Source of the DNA: Tetracladium setigerum
Lineage: Eukaryota; Ascomycota; Leotiomycetes; Helotiales
Assembly (NCBI GenBank): GCA_031472005.1
Contig: PZJY01000002.1
Location: 2,108,001 to 2,172,000 of the forward strand
Length of the DNA: 64,000 nt
Direction: 5' to 3'
Within the stretch, counting starts at the first letter, position 1. Each line of letters begins with the position of its first letter. The position numbers and the translations under genes were made by a program. Of this stretch, positions 1 to 9,524 are shown piece after piece. The notes beneath the pieces are model-generated. The model was not told the origin of the DNA. It did not search any database and saw only the letters and a program-made list of their open reading frames with translations.

Positions 1-145
1 GCCTGCCTCTAGTCAATACTTTCTCTTGCAAATCTGACAGCACACTCCATTTGGTCGCGCATTCATATGGTAGTCTCACCTCCATTGTTTTTTGTTGTTT
101 TTTTGATGTTTCCGTATTAACAAATTGTGTCATTGATGACCATGC

Positions 146-828
146 CTATGTGAGGGCGATCTCAATATGCCATCCGAAGGGAGGCGAAGTTACAACAGAC
201 ATGAATAGAAGCCCCTCCTGCTTGCTATCCAGTCCATTTCTCTCATATCGCAAGTCGAGGTGTGCCTTTGACCTGTTGGGTGTCAGCCTGGAATTCGCCC
301 TTCTATAATCGACGACTTCGGAGATCGAGGCATCAGAGCCGATTAAATCCAAGGACGCGACCATCATAGAGCCATCGTGATTGCTTACCATGTATTTCAT
401 ATGAATCTTCGATCCATATGAGCAGAGACGACTCAAATCCACGTCCCACGCCATCGTTATCAAGTCTGCAGACAAACTCGAACGATGGTGGTGATGTTTC
501 CAGCTTCTCGTCTTGACGGCTTGGCGATACATATTGAAGTTGAAATAAGTAACGTGACCAATTTTTTTTGGGATTAGTCAGCGTAGTTTATGCTACTTAG
601 GCACCAATGTGAGTCAGATCCTTCGAAGAATTGCATTTTGAAACAAAATGGGTAGTTAGCACCAGGGAACTCGCCATATTTTAATACACATATCAATTCC
701 TCGTTATAATTACCACGTATGAAAGACCCGGGCTGTAGTGCCATGTCAAAAAGATTGTATTGCGCCTCCAATCTGGCACTGATGGCAAGCCTGGGTACGA
801 ACCTCCACCTCAGCCGCACCCTTCCCAA
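146..828 (-). CDS. possible hypothetical protein, two ORF pieces
   Basis: Two minus-strand open frames follow each other: 828-574 (84 codons, opening on TTG rather than ATG, so its true start is not visible) and 532-146 (128 codons, opening on ATG). The first piece has globular-looking stretches such as GSFIRGNYNEELICVLKYGE and ends FEGSDSHWCLSSINYAD. The second contains DGSMMVASLDLIGSDASISE and a His run near its start. They could be two exons of one gene whose 5' part lies further right, but I see no convincing intron joining them. I recognise no domain. The left neighbour is outside the window and the decayed tRNA-like element lies to the right. This could equally be chance reading frames; confidence is low. 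Confidence 0.22.
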
Positions 829-1063
829 AATGTTTTATTAATCCACCTAACGGCCTGCATTCCTTACTCTTTCACAGATCTTCCGTCGTTCTATTATTAT
901 TTACGATATCAATTAAAAAAGAAAGGAAGATGTAAAGAGAAAGAAGAAGAACAAAAGGGAGAATACTGAATGAAAATGAAGAGAGGAAGAAAAAAAAAAG
1001 AAAAAAAAGAGGATTCCGAGCGTACACTCGGGATTATGAACTCAAACTTTCAGAGGTTTAGAA

Positions 1064-1143
1064 CTCTCTGACGGGGAGTCGAACCCCGATCTTCCGCGTT
1101 GTTGTTTGACAAGCGAAAATCATAACCGTTACTTTGAGGTGTT
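1064..1143 (-). pseudogene. degenerate tRNA-Asp(GTC)-like element
   Basis: Read on the minus strand, the segment has a perfect T arm (CGGGG TTCGACT CCCCG), a variable region, and an anticodon stem TTCGC/GCGGA closing a loop that starts TTGTC, so the anticodon would be GTC (Asp). A D-arm-like stretch AGTAACGGTTATGAT precedes it. Two things are wrong for a working tRNA. The anticodon loop is 15 nt rather than 7, with an insertion of about 8 nt (AACAACAA-like) just after the anticodon. The 5' strand of the acceptor stem does not pair with the 3' strand TCAGAGAG. It is either a tRNA pseudogene or tRNA-derived repeat, or a tRNA with a very short intron and a mis-set 5' end. The first is more likely. 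Confidence 0.55.
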
Positions 1144-1439
1144 AGTTGGATATTTTAAGTTATCGGGGCAAGTTGTAATGACTTACGACCATCAAAGATA
1201 TTTGAGTTTGTTGAGACTGAGTGGATAATGTAACACTATTACCTACTCCAAAGAGTGGGCCATTTAGCCAAGGGGCTAGGATTCTATCCATACCCATGCC
1301 CATGATTGGATACCTAGTTTCATAGGGGAAGGAAGCCAAGCCCACATCAACGGTTTTGACGAGTACGCTCCTTTGTTGAAGTAGGCTCAAGGTAGGGTAC
1401 CTTAGGTACATCATAGATGCACATGCATTGAGATGAAAG

Positions 1440-2080
1440 CGGCGCAGTCAAAATTCTAACTCGAACGACAAGGACAAGCAAGTACTTCACCCGTCTGCCA
1501 ATTGACTTCCTCCACAATTGGCTCAACATCCGACGCGAAGGTCGGGACGTCCAGCACAAGCCTTCGGATAGAACTAACGCGGTTAGAATTCTTATTCAGA
1601 CGACAAGCTATTAATTGACTTCCTCCACGAATGGCTCAACGTTCGATACGAATATGGGACGTCCCTAAGATGGAACTAATGTCGTCAGAATTCTAATTCG
1701 AACGACAAGTACTTCACCCATCTACCAATTGACTTCCTCCACCATTCGCTCAACATTCGACGCAAAAGTCAGGACGTCCAGCACAGGCCCTGAGATGGCC
1801 CTGAGAAAGAACTGGCGCGGTCAGAATTCTACTTCGAACGACAAGTACTTCATCTGTCTACCAATTGGTTTCATCCACGAATAACTCAACATCTGACTTT
1901 TGCAATGTCTGATGCAAAAGTCAGAACGTCTTGCACATGCCTCGAAATAACCATGATATAGCACAAGCGCGGTCAGAATTCTACCTCGAACGACAAGTAC
2001 TCCACCCATCTGCCAATTGACTTCTTCTACCAATCGTTCAACATCCGACGCAAAAGCCATGACGTTCAACACACGCCAAT
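1440..2080. repeat. degenerate tandem repeat, five copies of about 100-155 bp
   Basis: Five diverged copies begin near 1440, 1577, 1678, 1813 and 1969. Each opens with a variant of GCGGTCAGAATTCTAATTCG, continues ACGACAAGTACTTCACCC, CCAATTGACTTCCTCCAC and GGCTCAACATTCGACGC, and closes AAAGTCAGGACGTCCAGCAC. Copy 2 lacks the TACTTCACCCATCT part, and copy 4 carries an extra block with TCTGACTTTTGCAATG. Minus-strand translations of the copies are not conserved, so I read the array as non-coding. Origin unknown: it may be a satellite or the decayed remains of a mobile element. Further copies elsewhere cannot be assessed from this window. Confidence 0.8.
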
Positions 2081-3309
2081 GGGATATATTTGCCAGGGCA
2101 GACCTTTGCTTGAGAGCCACGCTTTCTTCAAAACTCGTGCGCATGATCTGGAAGAGATTGTATACCCATCAATTGAGATTTCATGCAATGGTGTTCAACC
2201 GCGGTTACCGTTAAGACTCATGTAAGGCCAAAGTACATGGTCTGACCAAACGGCCCCCCCCCTTCCGCCCAAATCAATATCCTACCAATTGTGACTAGTT
2301 ATAGACAGGCTGTGATCGATTTTGAATGTCGAACCTTTGCCAAGGAACAATCGATTAGCTCCCAATTGGCCAGCGGGCAATCCGAGCCGGCGAAACCCCA
2401 ATTCGATGAAGCTTCATCTCTCCATACTTTCTCCGTTTGGAAGTGGTGTCCACTGTGCTGGAACGTCAGACTGGAACAATCTTGCCGGATACGTGCACAA
2501 CCCCCCTTAGAGGGTGTCTACTTCATCGATCCTCAATCTTCTCTTGCTATTGCTTTCTTCTTCATCCAATTAGGAAAGCACGAAAAGGCGAAAAGAAAAA
2601 GAGATAAACAGAAGTCGATAATTAAAGGAGACGAGAAGGAAAGAAGAAGAGAAGAGGAAGAAAACGAAAAGAAGACGAACAGAACACAAACAGGAGACGA
2701 AAGACATAGAAAGTTCTATATCTCCACGGGAGTGGCGCTCGGAGAGCCAGCGGAGCGTCATACTGGCGGGTTGAGTAGGTACCAGGCATGCCTTATATGT
2801 ATGTTTATATTTATATCTAGATGCAGAATAGCTTAGCCAGAAAGAGCCAATTGATATCTTAGTCTTCGAGGAACAAATGGTATCAAACAAACACCTGTGA
2901 TAAATAGGATTCACGGATATGCATGTGCTAGACTACAGAGAAGGTTTTGTCTCGCAATAACTAAGACTTGCCTTCTAGCCTTGTCAATTATTGCGTGTGC
3001 AATGGCTCAATCTCAATACCAGGCAACGAGATACTCCTCGCAAGATAAACCTCTAGTTCACTAGAAAGAATGATTAGAATATCGATCTCATAACCCGCAT
3101 CACTCGTCGAGATGAATTTTCTCTGGTTGATATCTATACCTACGGCTGTGGCTTGAATAGGCGCATGTGGTCAAATAAAAGATGGAGCGAGGCAAATTTC
3201 GTATTAACAATTTATTCCTTAGAGGTTCTTCCTCTCATGATCTTACTAGCTGCTCTCCTAACTAGCTCAATTATCGCTCCTACCACTTGATAATTCGTTC
3301 GGCACCAAA

Positions 3310-4879
3310 TCACAAAGCACAACCCTCTCCATCCATGCGCTGTCTCATCTTAGGATCGTAGATAACCTCCCCATTCCCAATTCTGTACCCTATGTATACT
3401 TTGCACTTATCATCAGTCCCCTCTGTATGCCTTGGCGGCTGTGAGAAGTCAAGAGCATTGTTGGCTGTCGATGATGACGGGTTCATGGTTTCCGGTTTCG
3501 GATCAATTGAATCCATCTGATATTCAGTTGCTGAAGAGAATTCTCGGTCTAGTCGGGGTAGATTGTCGCTCGACTGGCGTGTATACTCAATATGGATGCG
3601 ACTGTTTCCGATTACTAGACGTTGCAAAGCGCCTATGGCGATGAACGCAGACTCTGCCTTATCAAAGGAAATCCATCCAAGACCTCCAGATGCTGCGGCC
3701 TTCACGTACTTGATGCCTCCTATCAATGAGAATAGAGCATGGACGTCCGAGGTCTCCATCCACGGAGGGAGAAAACGCACAAAGATGGAGTTGTTATTGT
3801 ACTGATCAAGCATAATTGAGGGCCCAAACGAGAATATCTGGCCTCGATCTGAGAGTGTGACTGGCCGCTTTCGCTGTTAGAACAAGGCACCAAGGTTAGC
3901 TGTTGTCCAAAACTCAAAGCAGTAACAAAACACAGTAGGGTATCTACGCCAATGTAGAGAGGACAAGATTATTGGATAAAAACTTACGTGGTTCTTGATG
4001 ATCTTGATGCTCCATTTTCCGCCACTAACGTCACCAATCAACAGGACCTTCGATCTCACTCCTTCCAACCCCCCTCCAACAAAGAGACACCCTTCCACAT
4101 ACGCTGGTGTGGAGTCCAATAGATACTATCGCTGATCTCATATACAGCTGTGGCACTCCCAATACCAAGCTCCCCTTTCTGGCCTTTGACGTCTTGACAT
4201 ATAATTGGGTTCGCCTTAGATGTCTTGTGGCATTCAGGGTTGATTTTGCAGGCCTTGTGAAGGATCTCTCGAAGTATGCGGAGCTGCACCGCTAATTCGG
4301 TTCGAAGTGTATTATTATCGAGAATTCGGGCGGAGTATTCCGAAGGATGGGGGCATACTCTTGATGAAGGACATTCGTGCAGTGTGCATCGGACGAGATC
4401 TGGGGTTGATGTTGGATCCTTCCTGTGCGCTTCAATCTGAGAATATGACCATAGGCGCTCCTCCATGTTCAATGTGTGCTCACAAATACTGTGGTGATGT
4501 GCTGATCGCTGTTCCCACTCATTATCACGCAATAGTTCCGAGTCGAATTCACAATCGCCCAATTTTAGAATGCCGATGCATGAGAACTTTACTCCGTGCA
4601 AGTTGTTGCATCCATGTTCCCTGCATTTTCCCAATACGTCGTCCTGGGATGTCAGTAAGGCGATGTATGATGTAAGATAGGGAGTAATGCACTCACCAAA
4701 CAAATGCGCTGGAGTCCACACACGTCTCCTCTGTGGTGAAACTTTGAGTGCCCAGATTCATGAATCTTGATCAACGACAGTGGACATATTTTCCTGAATA
4801 TGCTATCTGGAGCAGGGAGTTTTGGGATTGTTCGGGGATAGGCAGGCTCAGGCACTTCGTCGCCTTCGATATCCTCCAT
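3310..4879 (-). CDS. RRM-like RNA-binding protein with Cys/His-rich N-terminus
   Basis: Probably three coding exons: 4879-4697 (ATG at 4879), 4643-3988 and 3873-3310. The introns are clean: GTGAGT...CAG, and GTAAGT with acceptor CTAACAG. About residues 290-365 form an RNA recognition motif, with RNP2-like IFVRFLP and RNP1-like GGLGWISF. RNP1 lacks the usual second aromatic pattern, so it is a divergent RRM. The first 240 residues are rich in Cys and His (CPLSLIKIHESGHSKFHHRG, CREHGCNN, CTLHECPSSRVCPH), but I cannot match them to a known zinc finger. Exon 2 needs one extra base: at the C6 run 4069-4074 the frame ending in WKE-stop gives way to VRSKVLLIGDVSGG. With one base added the exons total 1404 nt (467 aa). 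Role inferred only as RNA binding. Confidence 0.65.
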
Positions 4880-5952
4880 CGCACCCTCTCTTGCAGCTGT
4901 GTTTTACGTCAGTTGCTGCAGCTCGGAAATGGAAGTTATTCTTTCAAATATATATATACTTACATTGCGTATGTCACGGAAGCAAAAGGCAGTCGTTGAT
5001 CTGGAGTTGGCAGCTCGGGGGTTTGGGAATCGAGTGGTTGTCGACAGGTTTAACCACTTCACCACTTCGTCAGGTCTGATCGTGGCTGTATCATGGGTCA
5101 GTTGGTAATGATTGGATATCGAAGGTATTCTCCCTGGCATTTTTATACTTACATTGCCTACCAAAAGGAAGGGTAGAGCAATCGTTGATGAGAGGTTGGT
5201 AGTCAGATCGGTTTTTCGCGTGGTAAAAAGAAGAGACAGCCCCGCGACCTCTTCCATCTAGGAAACATCTCACCCGCGCATTTCTGTCAACCTCACTTTC
5301 CCTGGGTCAACCAGCATCGTCTACTCACCTTCAGCTACCATATATCTGAAATCTCAATAAATCAAAATAAAGTACGCACTATACAACAATTTTCTACAAC
5401 AATACTGAATTCCATTGGTGATGAAAAGAAAAAATATTGCTTGGGAATATTGGTGAGTTAATCAATCGGAACTGTTCTAGATCTTGATATATTGTTGACA
5501 CTCGCTTGACTCCTTGGCTGATTGAGCGAACCTCAAATTTTCCATACATGATGCATCTGCAGCCACTGGTATTCATGGCATGATTTAAGATGCGACTCTA
5601 CATAGTCAGTTTTAGAACAGAAGAGACCATCGATTTTGCTTAACATTGTTCACCTCAGGATCGCGCAAGTGAGTTGTACCTGAGAACTAGCCAATCTGGG
5701 ACTAGCGCGATATCACCAAAAGACTTGGCACTCTACCTATAAGACGCGAACCACTCCAATCTTCTTCAACTTCGACACTTTCGCACTACCTTCCGCGAAG
5801 GAAACACAATTTACTTCTGATATTGACGAACGGAGTCCAAACGCGAGTCGATCAAGGCATTTGTCTCTTCTTTAAATCTTTTCGTTACTCGTATACTATC
5901 AGGTGCTCGAAAATATTGCGACACTTCAGTCTCAGGTGGGAGATCGATCGAG
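4880..5952. promoter_or_regulatory. shared upstream region, possible untranslated exons
   Basis: This lies between the divergently transcribed RRM gene (minus) and helicase gene (plus). On the minus strand two exon-like pieces end in GCAAT followed by GTAAGTATA donors (GT near 5152 and near 4960) and are followed by CAG acceptors near 5092 and 4898. No combination of frames joins them to the RRM reading frame without a stop, so I read them as possible 5' untranslated exons. Right of about 5300 nothing stands out except AT-rich DNA and a CT-rich stretch just before the helicase start. Confidence 0.35.
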
Positions 5953-8670
5953 ATGGAGAAAGTCTTGCAAGGTACGAATGTTATGATCGATCTGACCCGA
6001 GATGATGTTCAATTCCCACATTCTACCTTCTGGTTATTTGTAACTAATCAATGATACCCCTTCTCTAGAGGCGAGCAGCCCTGCTCCTGCATTAACAAGC
6101 CAAGTTCATGCGACAATCTCCGCAGCCGCTACCCACGAGACGACGACTGGCCTTACGGTAGATCGATCAGAAGCTCTGCGCGATCAGGTGGCTATTGTTC
6201 TAGAAGATGATATCATGGCCCCGCCGCCTCATGACACCACAAAGTACGTACCAAGACCACACGAAAATATACAGGCTAACTCTGCCAGACTATTCAACAC
6301 GAGCGGCGAGGTCTCTAATCCCGCACACGCATCTGAGACAGCGGGTGTATATGGATCACCTTCGCCAACAATAATTCCAAATCCGTATCTCAATCATCGA
6401 CAATGCACACTCGACGACCTCAAATATTCACATGCCACGATCGTCGGTCTGTTGTGTGTTGGTTTGCAGAGGCCAACTCCAATTCAGACTGCATGGGCAA
6501 TGGCCAACCGAGAGTTGGAAGAAGGATCAGTACTACAAGTTTGTGCAGCAAATGGTAAGCTCACATTATTTATCTGATGGATGAGACTAATCTGACAACT
6601 ATCAGGTGCTGGGAAGAGCATTTCAATGATGGGACCTGTCATCGAAGAAGTGCTATGCAGACTCCTACCTCCACAAGTATGGGATAGGATTCGATACAAG
6701 TGCAAGCACCCCAAACCTTCCACCTACGATGTGCAGACATCCAGTCTCAAGACACCGACCGGCAAATGTTTGGCATCGCCGATTGTTCTGTACATTGCTC
6801 CGACTCGCATACTCGCGGAGCAAGCTGCCAAAACTTTCGAAACTGCCCTCAATGGACACCAGACGAGCGGGAACTTAGGCGTAAACGGTTTTGTCAAAGC
6901 AGTGCTGACATCTCGCTTTACCGACATTTCATTCAAGAAAATTACAGTTGGACTTGCGTCTGGTGTATTGACCAATGACCAGCAGACGGAGGTCCTCAAG
7001 GAACAACCTGTTATTATGACAGGAACACTTGGGCGAGTTAATGAACTCGCCAAACAGGGAGTTCTGTGCCTAGAGGACGTTACGATGTTGATCATCGACG
7101 AGGCTGATACCTACATCAGCGGAAGCCCACTATCCAACCGAAACTGGACCCCACAATTCTTTGGTGGAACATACCTCGAAAAGAAGAAGAAGGTACACAC
7201 ATCTGGTCTTTTCAAGTCAATCAACATGGCCAAATGTTCGAGGGTTTTCATCAGTCCGCACCTGATTGAGATGACCCCACTCGCCAAACAATATCTCGGT
7301 GAGCACCGACCCTGGACTGTTCAATCAGGCTCTGCCTCTTCTTCATACACAAATACCCGCACCTTCGCGATCCTTCAACCGCTCGAATATCCTACAAACA
7401 GTCTCATACTTGACTTGTGTAACATTGTGTCAAGTTACGATATCAGTAATGGCGCATTCCGCAATGTTCTCGTTTTCTGGGATACCTGCGAGCAAGTGGA
7501 TGCGGCCATCAAAGAATTCAAAGACTCATTGGCCGAGAATCCACAAGCCATATCAAATGCCCCTACAGAAGTATTTGGCTACTATGGAGACCATGATGGT
7601 GGCATTGATCATATAAAATCCATGATCGAGAGCGTTGAGGATGCTGAAAGATTCACGATTGTACATGCAACGGACGCCATGATGAAAGGAATTGACCTTG
7701 GGCTCCATGCCATAGTCCAGACACATCCGGACGGGGAGTTTTACACCAAGAGTCAGTCGATTTCCATCATGGATTCTAGGGAGCACCGTGGTGGTCGTGG
7801 TGGCGGACACGCACTGAATTTCATCCTGGCCACCGACCCCAATCACTGGGTGACTGAATACGCTGCGTTGAAGATGATGGAGTACGGGGAACCTTTACCT
7901 AAATGGGTTCTCGAAGCCGTGTACGAAAAGCATGGCAGCCCATACCCACCTGATGCTGTGTATTATCCACTAACCACGGATGGGTTAAATGATGATAATT
8001 ATTCTACAATTCAGTTGCCACCTTCGGAACCGGAAATCCCAGAGTCGAATACCACAACAACGAAGTTCAGCAATCCCCATAAAGTTATGCAGGACAGTTT
8101 TCTTGCTTCTCTGAGAACTGACCTCCAAAAAGACCCTGCCAATCTCACGACTTTCAACAAGGCAGTGGCTCAATATAGAAAACAGCAAGAGCTCGCTGGG
8201 GTGCAGGACAACGGGGAAACACACAAGTCGTATGTCCCTCCTCACAAACGACTAGATAGAGATATGTCAGAGAGTCTGCATGGCATAACCCTGAGTTCGA
8301 ATCCGTTTGTATTCCGAGGTTTAGATGGCCGAGGAAATATTCGTCGCTCAGGAGGAAGAGTTCGTGGAAATAGAGGTCGTGGCGATTTCCGCTTCGATGC
8401 TGTTCACGATACTCAACTTGGCCAGAACGGTCGTGGGGGCGAGGCCGTGGTATTAGAGGCCATGGTAGTCAAGGTTCTAATAGTCGAGGTTCTGATAGCC
8501 GAGGTCGTGGTGGTCGAGGTCGTGGTGTAGACGACACCTCTACCGAGCACACTATTACAGGATCAGAACTAAGTGATGAGACTGTCAAGGATGGAACTAG
8601 CAGAAGCAAAGTACCAGATCCCGCGTATACGCTAGTCGAGGCTGATGGTCAGATTCATGGGATTGTTTAA
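5953..8670 (+). CDS. divergent DEAD-box RNA helicase with RGG tail
   Basis: Three exons: 5953-5971, 6069-6554 and 6606-8670; the second intron splits motif I. Helicase landmarks in order: Q-motif-like QRPTPIQ; motif I AANGAGKS; Ia APTRILAEQ; Ib-like TGTLGR (normally TPGR); motif II IIDEAD; a degenerate III (FISPHL where SAT is usual); IV VLVFW; V ATDAMMKGIDLG; VI HRGGRGGG (family HRxGRxGR, last Arg replaced by Gly). ATP-dependent RNA unwinding or remodelling is the family role, but the changed motifs III and VI raise doubt about full activity. The C-terminus is rich in RG/GG, as in Ded1/Vasa-type proteins. The frame breaks at a G5 run (8435-8439); one more G continues the RGG tail to the TAA at 8668-8670, and exons then sum to 2571 nt (856 aa). 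Without it the tail ends in a VVVEVVV shadow at 8530. Confidence 0.85.
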
Positions 8671-9524
8671 GCTAGAGGAGTTCATTGGTATTAGATGATA
8701 TTGAGAGCGAGACAGACTAAGATAGTTAGTCAATGAATAATTTGTTAATACGGAACTATTTCCAAACATCCTAACGCGCCGCATGAATTCTAGCGATGAT
8801 ATCTTTGACCAATGACCCACGAGCAAGATTCGACATCGTAATTGATCCATCCATCCAGAGAGAGCAAATTTGCCATGGCCTACCGGAAACTCTGTTCCGA
8901 CTGAAGCGCATGTCTTCTCCTGCGAAGGAAATCCGGACCCAATATTCTTACGTGCTCGAAGGAAACTTAAAGATAAAGATGGGTTGATACATCCACCATA
9001 CTCAAGTCAGCACTATACTTGGCTTGGAAACTACCACCTCTAAGACTGCAGTTGGTACCAGACGCGTGTTCTACCGTGGCCCTGTTGGACATGCACATAT
9101 CATTGTTTGGCCAAAGCACATGATTGCGACCCGGAGCAATGTTCAACTGACGTCTCGGTGAAGCGAGGCATCATGCATGGGTTGTCCCTTCGATTTCTGG
9201 CTCCCAACCTTGGCCATGGACATCTGAACATCAGCAATTCATCTACGCATGATGGCCTGCAGTATAGGCCAAGTATATTCTACAGCACATCTACTTTGCT
9301 GCTTGAAGAGGATTGAATATTCAGTGTTCGAGCTGGTCGCTTTCAAGGTGTGGCGCATGACACAGCCACCAACCTGGCCAGTGTCTTGAAACCCCTCCTC
9401 ACACGACGACGTCAGCCTCAGTTGGTTAAGACCGCGAGATTCCACAAAAGGAATTCAACTCCTTCGTCTCCATCATTTTTACTGAAGGCTCAACTTCAAT
9501 CCAGAATCTCAATAAAGCAGCAGG
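8671..9524. other. intergenic, nothing recognised
   Basis: This separates the helicase stop from the start of the zinc-finger gene, both on the plus strand. It should hold the helicase terminator and the next promoter. Short open frames here lack protein character. No repeat or RNA gene seen. Confidence 0.5.

Larger units (their letters stand above)
829..3309. other. gene-free stretch with repeats
   Basis: No supportable protein gene. It holds a tRNA-Asp-like relic (1064-1143) and a degenerate tandem repeat (1440-2080), both listed separately. An A/G-rich strand-asymmetric tract lies near 905-1020 and another near 2575-2710. The longest open frame here (2291-2836, plus) is half lysine/arginine/glutamate from the second purine tract and has no recognisable domain, so I do not call it. 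Confidence 0.5.

Noticed and set aside
2291..2836. 181-codon plus-strand frame
   Set aside because: Half is Lys/Arg/Glu from a purine tract; no intron logic, no homologous-looking segment.
4078..4120. 41-nt intron (GTATGT...AAG) in the RRM gene as an alternative to a missing base
   Set aside because: Too short, no branch site, and the single-base explanation gives a more natural protein and a total divisible by three.
8430..8530. Programmed frameshifting in the helicase RGG tail
   Set aside because: No slippery heptamer or downstream structure is apparent, and the same type of fault occurs in seven genes, so a sequence error is the simpler reading.
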